64,000 nt of DNA from JAIBJN01 sp963811635. GTDB lineage: Bacteria; Actinomycetota; Thermoleophilia; Gaiellales; Gaiellaceae. Positions 25,178 to 31,786 of this stretch are shown piece by piece. The translations under genes were made by a program, and so were the position numbers. Position 1 is the stretch's first letter. Every line of letters starts with the position of its first letter. The notes beneath the pieces are model-generated. The model had not been told where the DNA came from. It worked only from the letters and a program-made list of their open reading frames with translations, and made no database searches. The stretch covers positions 124,001-188,000 of the forward strand of contig CAWESB010000013.1 of NCBI GenBank assembly GCA_963811635.1. Direction: 5' to 3'.

Positions 25178-26955
25178 GCCCACAGCCCCAGGAACGCGTG
25201 CGCCCGCGCCAGGTCGTACGCCCAGAGCAGCTCGACGACGCCCAGGTCCCGGGCTTCGACCCGAGCTTCGAGGGCGCGGTAGTCGACGCCCTCGATCCGC
25301 AGGTCGGAGTCGAGCGCGAGCCGGCGGATGCCCTCGTAGTCGGCGGTGCGCAGCGCGAAGTCGTTGAAGAACGTCTTGTCGGTTCGATCGAGCAGCTCGT
25401 CGGGGAGCCGCCCGCGCACGCTCTCGCGCAGCAGGCTCTTCGGGAGCGCGTCGGGAAACTTGATCTCCGCCGGGAGGGAGAGCACGAACTCCCAGAGGTC
25501 GACGTCGACGAGGGGACGGCGCACGTGCACTCCGCAGGCCGCCGCACAGAGTGCGTCCGCGTCGAAGGAGTAGGCGCCGACGCCGACGATCGGGTCGAGC
25601 TGGTGCTCGAGCCACCGGCGGCGTGCCGGCCGCGCCAGGTCGGGGCGCGGGCCGGGCGAGCCGGCGACCTCCGGGTCGACCCAGGACGGCAGCTGGCGGA
25701 AGTCCTCCCGGCCCCGCAGGCGGCGGTAGCCGTGCGCGAGTCGCGGAGACACGAGCGAGGGCCCCGCGTTCTTGACGAGGCGGCGCCAGGAGGCCCCGCG
25801 CGCTCGCTGGTCGCGTGCCCACGCGAGCGAGGCGCGCCCGCGGCCGTGGAGGATGAGGTGCCCGATCAGGTGCTGGCCGAACGTGAACACCCATTCCGCC
25901 ATCTCGCCGGTGAGGACGTTGGTCGCGCCGAGCTCCCTCGCGAGCCGGTAGTTCTCGGCCAGCTCGGGGATCGACATCGTGTCGACCGGGCCGTCGAGGA
26001 GATCGACCCAGTGCTCGGCATCGTCGAGCGGGCGCGAGGTCGGCGTGTAGGCATGCAGGCGCAGGTCGAGGTACTCGGTGACCATCCGGATCCAGCTCGA
26101 CTCGTCCACACCGGGGTCTTCCGGATAGACGGAGGAGACCGCGAGCAGCCGCTCGCCGGTGATCTCCCGGGTCTGCGGCGCGGCGAACGCGGCGATGGTG
26201 GGGGAGTCGATGCCGCCGCTCAGCGAGATCGCGTCCCGTCCCGTGAGGCTCCTGCGAACGGCCTGCTCGACGAGCTCCGCCAGCCGCTCGCGCGCCTCGG
26301 GGAGCGTGACACTCGCGGTCTCGAGCAGCGGCTCGGGGTCCCAGTAGCGGCGAAACACCGCCGGGCGTCCCGGCGCGAGCGTCGCGGTCGAGGCCCGCGG
26401 GAAGCGGTCGACCCCCCGGAGCATCGTCCGGTGCGCGTCGAAGCGGCCGAAGAACATCGCCTCGACGCAGTCGACGTCCGGCTCTCGCGCGATTCCGGCG
26501 CCGGCCGCCACCTGCTTGCCCTCGGTCGCTGCGACGAGCCCGTGAGCGCCTTCTAAGTAGAAGAGGGGCGCGAGCCCGAGCTGGTCGCGGAAGACGACCA
26601 GCTCCGTACCGTCCGTCCAGGCCCCGGCGAAGACCCCGCGCAGGCGGGCGGGCGCCTCCGCGCCCCAGGCCCCGAAGGCGGCGAGGATCGTCCCGGCCGG
26701 CCCCCCTTCGCTCGCTCCGAGCTCGACCTGGAGCTCGGCCAGGTTGTCGAGGCTCCCGGTCAGGACCGCGGCCTTGCCGTTGCCCGCGGCCGTCCAGGCG
26801 TCGGCGGGCCCGTCGACGTTCGAGCTGCCGAGGCCGATGCTGCCGTCGACGTGCAGCTCGAGCTCGCCGCCCCGGTGCGGCGCCGCCCGCAGGGCGCGCT
26901 CGACGGCCGCGCGCTCCGCGCCGGCGGGGGAGTGGACGACGACGATCGACCCCAC
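25174..26955 (-). CDS. Asparagine-synthetase-like macrolactam cyclase (lasso C protein)
   Basis: The 593-residue protein starts at GTG 26955, 8 nt after the PqqD-like gene. The N-terminal ~200 residues resemble the Ntn glutaminase domain of AsnB (FAGAWTDGTELVVFRDQLGL) but have no Cys at position 2, so glutaminase activity is lost. The synthetase domain holds the pyrophosphate loop AISLSGGIDSPTIAAFA and later LTGEMAEWVF and RRPLVDVDLWEFVLSLP. These features match lasso cyclases, which adenylate an Asp or Glu side chain and join it to the core N-terminus. The next gene, the kinase, overlaps its stop. Confidence 0.82.
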   Translation of the reverse strand: MGSIVVVHSPAGAERAAVERALRAAPHRGGELELHVDGSIGLGSSNVDGPADAWTAAGNGKAAVLTGSLDNLAELQVELGASEGGPAGTILAAFGAWGAEAPARLRGVFAGAWTDGTELVVFRDQLGLAPLFYLEGAHGLVAATEGKQVAAGAGIAREPDVDCVEAMFFGRFDAHRTMLRGVDRFPRASTATLAPGRPAVFRRYWDPEPLLETASVTLPEARERLAELVEQAVRRSLTGRDAISLSGGIDSPTIAAFAAPQTREITGERLLAVSSVYPEDPGVDESSWIRMVTEYLDLRLHAYTPTSRPLDDAEHWVDLLDGPVDTMSIPELAENYRLARELGATNVLTGEMAEWVFTFGQHLIGHLILHGRGRASLAWARDQRARGASWRRLVKNAGPSLVSPRLAHGYRRLRGREDFRQLPSWVDPEVAGSPGPRPDLARPARRRWLEHQLDPIVGVGAYSFDADALCAAACGVHVRRPLVDVDLWEFVLSLPAEIKFPDALPKSLLRESVRGRLPDELLDRTDKTFFNDFALRTADYEGIRRLALDSDLRIEGVDYRALEARVEARDLGVVELLWAYDLARAHAFLGLWA

Positions 26956-26963
26956 GGAAGCGG

Positions 26964-27239
26964 TCAGCCCGCGATCAGGTCGCGCGCTCGGAGGTCGGCG
27001 AGGAAGCGTTCCGTCTCGGCACCGAGGTCGTCGGGAGGGTCGTCGAGCTGCTCGCGGACGTCGGCGACGAGCTGGTCGAAGGTGCGCTCGCCGTCGATAA
27101 GGCTCCAGATCAGGATCCCGGTCTCGTTCAGCCCGTGGTAGGCGCCCGAGTCGAGGTGGAGGAGGACGGCGCCGCCCTCCCCGGCGAGCTCCCGGTAGAC
27201 GACCTGCGGATTCCGGCGGATGACCGCGTCGGTGTGCAT
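26964..27239 (-). CDS. PqqD-like leader-recognition protein (lasso B1/RRE)
   Basis: The 91-residue protein has the PqqD/RRE winged-helix pattern: beta strands in VIRRNPQVVYRELAGEGGAV and LHLDSGAYHGLNETG, then helices ILIWSLIDGERTFDQLVAD and ETERFLADLRARDLIAG. RRE proteins bind the leader of the precursor and present it to B2 and the cyclase. It stands between the ABC-2 permease (12 nt away) and the cyclase (8 nt). The precursor leader carries the YxxP...G motif that such proteins read. Confidence 0.85.
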   Translation of the reverse strand: MHTDAVIRRNPQVVYRELAGEGGAVLLHLDSGAYHGLNETGILIWSLIDGERTFDQLVADVREQLDDPPDDLGAETERFLADLRARDLIAG

Positions 27240-27251
27240 CGCTCCGAGCGC

Positions 27252-28076
27252 CTAGTAGAGGCCGAGGGTGCCTTGGCGCCGCTCGCGCCGCAGCGCGGCG
27301 CGGAAGGCGATCGCGCCGAGAAAGACGGAGACGATCGACAGCGGAACGAGGATGGCCACCGCGCGGCCGACTCCCTCCCAGCCGGTGCCGCCGAGGAGCG
27401 GCTCGCGCATCCCGTCCACGGCGATGGTGATCGGGTTCAGCTCGGCGAGGGAGGCGACCCACTGGGGCAGGACGTCGAGCGGGTAGTACGCACCCGAGAA
27501 GATGATGAGGACGGTCGAGGCGAGCCCGACGATGCCGGAGCCCCGCCGGAACGTGAGGGTGGCCCCGGCGCTCGCGACGCCCAGGCCCCAGACGAAGGGG
27601 ATGAACGCGACCAGGACGACGAGTGCCGGGATGAGCCCGCTCGCGTAGAAGTCGAGCCCGAAGGCGAGCGCGATGATGACGAGGAAGACCGCGGTGCGGA
27701 GCGGGATGTAGATGAGGTCGTAGACGACCGCGCCCAGCTGCACGGTCGCGGGGCTCGTGGGTGTCATCAGCAGGGACTCGAGCGTTCCCGCGAACTGCTC
27801 CTGCTGCATCCCCACCGCGACGCGCCCGAGCGCGAGCGTCATGAACGCCGAGATCGCGATTCCGACCGCGACGAACTCCATGTAGGTGGTCGGCTCGCCG
27901 CCGAACGAGGGCAACGTCGAGGGGTCGACCATGAGGCCGACGAAGTAGAACGTGAACGCCTGCAGCGCCAGCCCGATCCAGTCGCCGATGAACGGCAGCC
28001 GATAGCTCCAGGCGACGAGGAAATCGCGGCGGACGAACGCGGGAAGCTTGCGGAGCTCGCCGGCGAGCGTGCTCAC
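27252..28076 (-). CDS. ABC-2 type transporter permease
   Basis: The 274-residue protein has six predicted membrane helices in the ABC-2 layout. A cytoplasmic start precedes the first helix (LPFIGDWIGLALQAFTFYFVG). FAGTLESLLMTPTSPATVQLG is the typical loop after helix two, and IIFSGAYYPLDVLPQWVASL the characteristic extracellular re-entrant segment before the last helices. It overlaps the ATPase gene by 4 nt (ATGA). With the ATPase it forms an exporter, presumably for the mature peptide, which would also give self-immunity. Confidence 0.88.
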   Translation of the reverse strand: MSTLAGELRKLPAFVRRDFLVAWSYRLPFIGDWIGLALQAFTFYFVGLMVDPSTLPSFGGEPTTYMEFVAVGIAISAFMTLALGRVAVGMQQEQFAGTLESLLMTPTSPATVQLGAVVYDLIYIPLRTAVFLVIIALAFGLDFYASGLIPALVVLVAFIPFVWGLGVASAGATLTFRRGSGIVGLASTVLIIFSGAYYPLDVLPQWVASLAELNPITIAVDGMREPLLGGTGWEGVGRAVAILVPLSIVSVFLGAIAFRAALRRERRQGTLGLY

Positions 28077-29023
28077 TCGCCCGCCCTCGCCAGGTTGAGG
28101 TAGGCGTTCTCGATCTCCGACCGTTCCTCGCGGCAGCCGAGGACGTCGACGCCGACGGCGGTGAGCGCCGCGAGCACCTGGCCGAGCACCGCTTCCTCCG
28201 AGAGGTGGAGAAGGAAGTCGTCGGGCTCGCCGTCGTCGAGCGCGGCGATCGTGCCGCCGCCCGCGACCGCAAGCCGCACGTCCGGCTCCAGCTCCGGGCC
28301 GGACCGCCGACCGTTGCGCAGCCGAAGGACGTAGCGTCGGGGCGCCGCGAGCGCGATCAGCTGCGAGACGGTTCCCTGGAACGCGGCCTGCCCCTCGCGG
28401 AGAAGCGTGACCGCGTCGGCGAAGCCGCGGATCTCCTCGATCCGCTGCGTCGCCCAGATGACCGCCGAGCCCCGGTCGGCAAGGCCGCGGACGAGCTCCC
28501 GCATCCGCGCGGCCGCCTCGGGGTCGAGGTCGTGCGTGGCCTCGTCGATCAGGAGGACGCTCGGCTCGGTGAGGAGCGCGCGCGCGATCGAGAGGCGCTT
28601 CTGCATCCCGTGCGAGTAGAAGCCCGAGCGGAGCCGCACCGCGTCGGCGAGCCCGACGAGCTCCAGCACCTCGTACGCGCGGGCCGTCGCCTGCCGCTTC
28701 GACATGCCCTGGAGCCGCCCGAAGAAGATCAGGTTCTCGAGCCCGGAGATGCGGAGGTAGAGGGAGCGGTCGCCCGAGGGGACGAGTCCCATGCGGGCGC
28801 GCAGCTCACGGGGGCATTCCCACGTGTCGACGCCGAGCACCCGCGCCTCGCCGGCGTCGGGCTTCACGAGCCCGGTGAGGACGCGCACGAGCGTGGTCTT
28901 GCCCGCGCCGTTCGGCCCGAGCAGGGCCTCGATCCGGCCCTCGCCGACTGCGAGGGAGACGCCGTCGAGCGCGACGCGCTCGCCGAAGCGCCTCGAGACC
29001 GCGCACGCCTCGACCACCGGCAT
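28073..29023 (-). CDS. ABC transporter ATP-binding protein of the RiPP cluster
   Basis: The 316-residue protein starts at ATG 29023, 37 nt after the precursor stop. It contains Walker A (GPNGAGKTT), a slightly divergent signature (SHGMQKRLSIARALL in place of LSGGQ), Walker B with VLLIDEATHDLD, and the switch region VIWATQRIEE. The C-terminal ~80 residues form the extra domain common in ABC-2 drug/peptide exporters. The pairing with the ABC-2 permease is by overlap. Proposed job: export of the RiPP product. Confidence 0.9.
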   Translation of the reverse strand: MPVVEACAVSRRFGERVALDGVSLAVGEGRIEALLGPNGAGKTTLVRVLTGLVKPDAGEARVLGVDTWECPRELRARMGLVPSGDRSLYLRISGLENLIFFGRLQGMSKRQATARAYEVLELVGLADAVRLRSGFYSHGMQKRLSIARALLTEPSVLLIDEATHDLDPEAAARMRELVRGLADRGSAVIWATQRIEEIRGFADAVTLLREGQAAFQGTVSQLIALAAPRRYVLRLRNGRRSGPELEPDVRLAVAGGGTIAALDDGEPDDFLLHLSEEAVLGQVLAALTAVGVDVLGCREERSEIENAYLNLARAGE

Positions 29024-29060
29024 CTCAGCGCGGAGGTCGGGCGGCGGGCCGCTCAGCGGC

Positions 29061-29243
29061 CTACGACGGGCAGGAGTACTCGCAGAACTTGTCGAGGTGA
29101 CAGATCCTCCAGTCACCCTGCTTGTTCTGGTGCGAGTTCGGAGCTGGCGTGCAGACGTTGGACGGGATCTGCGCACGAGAAAAAGTGTGCGCGCTGATCG
29201 ATCCATAGTCCATAACCCTGGGTGGTGCGTAGCTGACCTTCAT
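29061..29243 (-). CDS. Lasso-type RiPP precursor peptide with non-canonical core
   Basis: The 60-residue peptide starts at ATG 29243 with GGAAGGTG 6-7 nt before it. The leader MKVSYAPPRVMDYGSISAHT has the lasso/RRE recognition pattern Y5-x-x-P8...G14...T20, with six residues from Gly to Thr as usual. B2 cleavage two residues after Thr would give a 39-residue core starting at Ser22 with no Asp or Glu at positions 7-9. The C-terminal 18 residues, GDWRICHLDKFCEYSCPS, instead look like a lasso core with Gly1, Asp9 and three Cys; a fourth Cys (C31) is in the spacer. The C-terminal Ser fits the kinase and nucleotidyltransferase of the cluster. It is the first gene of the leftward operon. Confidence 0.8.
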   Translation of the reverse strand: MKVSYAPPRVMDYGSISAHTFSRAQIPSNVCTPAPNSHQNKQGDWRICHLDKFCEYSCPS

Positions 29244-29294
29244 AGCGTTCACCTTCCTGTTCGCCCCTACTGAGGCCGCCGCAGAGGCCTCCAT

Positions 29295-29334
29295 GCACCA
29301 TGGTGCGCCCTTGCGTCGGACGACCGCAACTCTA
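29295..29334 (-). promoter_or_regulatory. Candidate promoter and palindromic operator of the RiPP operon
   Basis: On the minus strand a TAGAGT -10-like box lies at 29334-29329 and would start transcription about 80 nt before the precursor ATG. Downstream of it is the perfect 12-bp palindrome GCACCATGGTGC (29295-29306), a possible repressor site in the 5' UTR. A TTGCGA at 29355-29350 could be the -35 element but its 15-bp spacing is short. Confidence 0.4.
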
Positions 29335-29374
29335 CTTCCGTCCAGTTTGTCGCAAAGTGCGGGGATTTCTCGCG

Positions 29375-29785
29375 TCAGCGGAAGCGCGCCAACAGTGGCC
29401 TGGCGGCTTCCGCGAGGGCGTAGGCGGCAAAAACCCGCGTCACGAGCCGGGTCTCGCGAGGTCGAACCACCTGGCCGACCGCGAGCGCCCCGGCCGCCCA
29501 GAGCGAGACGCAATGCGGGCACGTCACCAGCTCGCCCACCGCCCGCCGAAGCCCGCTGCCCGCCGGCTGCACGGCGGCAGGCCCGTCCGCGAAGGGCCGG
29601 CGGAGGAAGAGGGTGACGCGGTCCTCGGCGATGGTGCTCCCGATCTTCGAGCTCGCCAGGCCGAGGGCGAGGAGGTCGGCGGCGGACGTTGGTTCCGCCA
29701 GCCGGTCGCGCCCGGCTCTCGCCGCCGTCAGCAGTCCGGCCCAGAAGAGCGCCGAGAGCGTCGCGTAGGGCGTCTCCGAGGCCAT
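29375..29785 (-). CDS. DUF1360 family membrane protein
   Basis: The 136-residue protein matches DUF1360. The order is an N-terminal helix, ADLLALGLASSKIGSTIAEDRVT, FLRRPFADGP, then LRRAVGELVTCPHCVSLWAAG, where the TCPxC motif enters a membrane helix, and a last hydrophobic helix. Family function is unknown. It follows the MBL-fold gene by 7 nt in the same direction. It ends 131 nt before the RiPP precursor, so transcription could in principle read into that cluster. Confidence 0.8.
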   Translation of the reverse strand: MASETPYATLSALFWAGLLTAARAGRDRLAEPTSAADLLALGLASSKIGSTIAEDRVTLFLRRPFADGPAAVQPAGSGLRRAVGELVTCPHCVSLWAAGALAVGQVVRPRETRLVTRVFAAYALAEAARPLLARFR

Positions 29786-29792
29786 CGCCCTC

Positions 29793-30503
29793 CTAGATGT
29801 CGACGACGAGGCCGTCGTGCGCGACCTGCACGCCCTCGGGGGAAGGGAGCTCCACCGGCCGGTGCGTGAGGATGACCGGCCCGTCGGCCGCGGCGAGCGC
29901 CTCGTCCGCGGACAGGTGCCCGCGCGGGAGCCCGTCAGAGGTCGGGTCGCTGAGCGTCGCCTCGCAGAGGAAGAGGTCGGCGCCCTGCGCGAGCTCGGCG
30001 AGCTCGTCCGTCGGCGCGGAGTCGCCCGAGTACGCGAGCGTCGTCCCGTTGTGCGTCACGCGGAAGCCGTGGGAGATGAGGTCGTAGTGCGGCAGCCTGC
30101 AGGCCAGCACCTCGAAGCCGGCGGTCCTGAAGGGCACGCCGGGGTCGAACTCCTGAAGCTCGAACGCCTCCTCGAACATGCCGTCGTTGCCCCAGTGCGA
30201 GGCGAACGCCTCCAGCTGACCCCGGCCGCCCGGCGGAAGCCAGAGGGAGCAGGCGATGCGGTGCTCCTGCGGCCCGTATGCGTTCAGCCAGGCCCAGGGG
30301 ACGAGGTCGCCCCAGTGGTCGAGGTGGAAGTGCGTGATCGCGATCGAGCGGGGGTAAAGCTCGAGCTCGCGGAGCCGACCGAGGACGCCGGGGCCGCAGT
30401 CGAGGAGCAGGGGTCTGTCACCCTCCACGAGGTAGCCGGACTGGGCGCTCCCGGGGTTCGGCCAGGCGGGGGAGGAGCCGATGACGGTCAAGCGCACCTC
30501 CAT
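29793..30503 (-). CDS. MBL-fold metallo-hydrolase (RNase Z-like)
   Basis: About 236 residues from ATG 30503; the frame is open to 30518 but the longer start would overlap the divergent gene. It has the metallo-beta-lactamase HxHxDH motif in ITHFHLDHWGDL, a preceding LLDCGPGVLGRL, and later metal ligands in YSGDSAPTDEL and VILTHRP. The arrangement matches RNase Z-like/phosphodiesterase-like MBL proteins of unknown substrate in actinobacteria. Its start is only 13 bp from the start of the divergent mcmA2-like gene. Confidence 0.85.
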   Translation of the reverse strand: MEVRLTVIGSSPAWPNPGSAQSGYLVEGDRPLLLDCGPGVLGRLRELELYPRSIAITHFHLDHWGDLVPWAWLNAYGPQEHRIACSLWLPPGGRGQLEAFASHWGNDGMFEEAFELQEFDPGVPFRTAGFEVLACRLPHYDLISHGFRVTHNGTTLAYSGDSAPTDELAELAQGADLFLCEATLSDPTSDGLPRGHLSADEALAAADGPVILTHRPVELPSPEGVQVAHDGLVVDI

Positions 30504-30508
30504 ATACT
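30503..30508 (+). promoter_or_regulatory. -10 box (TATACT) of the mcmA2-like gene
   Basis: TATACT, close to consensus, ends 8 nt before ATG 30517, so the transcript should start at or within a base or two of the start codon. It overlaps the start codon of the divergent MBL gene. Confidence 0.55.
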
Positions 30509-30516
30509 GGCGCACC

Positions 30517-30918
30517 ATGGCCAGGAAGATCCGGGTCGTGATCGCGAAGCCGGGGCTCGACGGTCACGATCGCGGCGCAAAGATCATTGCGCGGGCCCTT
30601 CGGGACGCCGGCATGGAGGTCATCTACACGGGCCTCCATCAGACGCCGGAGCAGATCGTCGAGACCGCGATCCAGGAGGATGCTGACGCCGTCGGCATCT
30701 CCATTCTCTCCGGCGCGCACATGACGCTCGTGCCTCGAATCCTCGAGGGCCTGCGCGAGAACGGGGTCGACGACGTGCTCGTCCTCGTGGGCGGAACGAT
30801 CCCGCGCGAAGACGTGGAGGAGCTGAAGAAGCAGGGCGTCGCCGAGATCTTCACGCCGGGCGCGCCGGTCTCCGAGATCGTCGAGTTCCTGCGGGCCAAC
30901 GTGCCCGTCGAGGCATGA
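30517..30918 (+). CDS. Cobalamin-binding (methylmalonyl-CoA mutase C-terminal-like) protein
   Basis: The 133-residue protein is a stand-alone B12-binding domain. KIRVVIAKPGLDGHDRGAKI carries the DxHxxG motif whose His coordinates cobalt. SILSGAHMTLVPRILEGL and VLVGGTIPREDVEELKKQG form the rest of the Rossmann-like fold. This is the size and sequence of the small, separately encoded subunit of acyl-CoA mutases. Its stop overlaps the enoyl-CoA hydratase start (ATGA). The catalytic large subunit is not in the window. ATG 30517 is preferred over the frame opening at 30481 because of the family N-terminus and the -10 box. Confidence 0.88.
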   Translation: MARKIRVVIAKPGLDGHDRGAKIIARALRDAGMEVIYTGLHQTPEQIVETAIQEDADAVGISILSGAHMTLVPRILEGLRENGVDDVLVLVGGTIPREDVEELKKQGVAEIFTPGAPVSEIVEFLRANVPVEA

Positions 30919-31685
30919 TCGACGTCTCCCGCGACGCGGGCACCGCCATTGTCACGGTCGACCGGCCGGAGGCGATGAACGCGCTCGACCTCGACCACCT
31001 CGAGACCCTCCACCAGCGGCTCGCCGAGCTGGCCGCCGACGAGTCGGCTCGGGTCGTCGTCCTCACCGGCGGCGGCGAGAAGGCCTTCGTCGCGGGCGCG
31101 GACATCAAGTACATGCAGGGCCTGGGCGTGCTCGAGGCGCGCCGCTGGGGCGAGCTCGGGCATGCCTGCGGGAACCTGCTCGAGACGATGCCGAAGCCGA
31201 CGATCGCGTCGATCAACGGCTACGCGCTCGGCGGCGGCTGCGAGCTCGCGCTCGCGTGCGACCTGCGCCTCGCCTCGTCGAACGCCAAGATCGGCCAGCC
31301 GGAGATCGACCTCGGGATCCTCCCGGGCTGGGGCGGCTCCGTCCGCCTCGCCCGGACGACGACGCTCGGTTTCGCGAAGGCGCTCATCTTCTCGGGCCGG
31401 CCCGTCGACGCTGGCGAGGCGCTCCAGCACGGCCTCGTCAACGCGGTCTACGAGCCGGAGGAGCTGCGCGAAAAGACGCTCGATCTCTGCCACGGCCTCG
31501 AGGCGAAGAGCCCGCTCGCGCTCGCGTACGCGAAGGAGGCCGTGAACCAGGCGCTGCAGGGCCCGCACCGCGTCAACCTCGAAACCGAGGCGCGCCTCTT
31601 CGCGATGCTGTTCGCGAGCGAGGACCAAAAGGAGGGCATGGCCGCGTTCACGGAGAAGCGGCCGCCGGACTTCACCGGCAGGTAG
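30915..31685 (+). CDS. Enoyl-CoA hydratase/isomerase family protein
   Basis: The 256-residue protein has the crotonase fold markers: VDRPEAMNALDLDHLETL, the oxyanion-hole segment EKAFVAGADIKYMQGL, INGYALGGGCELALACDLRL, and EIDLGILPGWGGSVRLAR with the catalytic Glu region. It hydrates trans-2-enoyl-CoA in beta-oxidation or branched-chain acid breakdown. It is translationally coupled to the B12-binding gene, linking it to acyl-CoA/propionate metabolism. Its TAG stop lies inside the -10 box of the thi operon. Confidence 0.9.
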   Translation: MIDVSRDAGTAIVTVDRPEAMNALDLDHLETLHQRLAELAADESARVVVLTGGGEKAFVAGADIKYMQGLGVLEARRWGELGHACGNLLETMPKPTIASINGYALGGGCELALACDLRLASSNAKIGQPEIDLGILPGWGGSVRLARTTTLGFAKALIFSGRPVDAGEALQHGLVNAVYEPEELREKTLDLCHGLEAKSPLALAYAKEAVNQALQGPHRVNLETEARLFAMLFASEDQKEGMAAFTEKRPPDFTGR

Positions 31686-31688
31686 GCT
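31683..31688 (+). promoter_or_regulatory. -10 box (TAGGCT) of the thiGSE operon
   Basis: TAGGCT begins exactly at the stop codon of the enoyl-CoA hydratase gene and ends 5 nt before the predicted 5' end of the TPP aptamer, the expected distance to a transcription start. Confidence 0.5.
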
Positions 31689-31693
31689 GAAGC

Positions 31694-31786
31694 TCCGAGC
31701 GGGAGCCTCTGGACCGAGGCTGAGAGGGGGCCAGGAGGCCTCGACCGCCACCACCTGATCTGGGTCATGCCAGCGAAGGGACTCGA
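31694..31786 (+). promoter_or_regulatory. TPP (THI-element) riboswitch
   Basis: The aptamer has the diagnostic CTGAGA at 31720-31725, preceded by a GGGAGCC element. The 3' conserved block ACCTGATCTGGGTCATGCC then AGCGAAGGGA runs from 31753 to 31781. CGAG (31696-31699) can pair with CTCG (31782-31785) as stem P1. The 3' side of P1 ends 1 nt before the thiG ATG, and the purine-rich GAAGGGA inside the aptamer is the only ribosome-binding sequence. TPP binding should therefore block translation initiation. Confidence 0.95.

Noticed and set aside
25174..28272. A single 1032-codon leftward frame across the RiPP cluster
   Set aside because: Only the part below 26955 is the cyclase; the upper part is the antisense-like or shifted reading of the PqqD and permease genes and shows no family motif.
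29061..29243. Canonical lasso core directly after the T-2 site
   Set aside because: Positions 7-9 of a core starting at Ser22 are not acidic, so the standard macrolactam cannot form; see the alternative C-terminal 18-mer.
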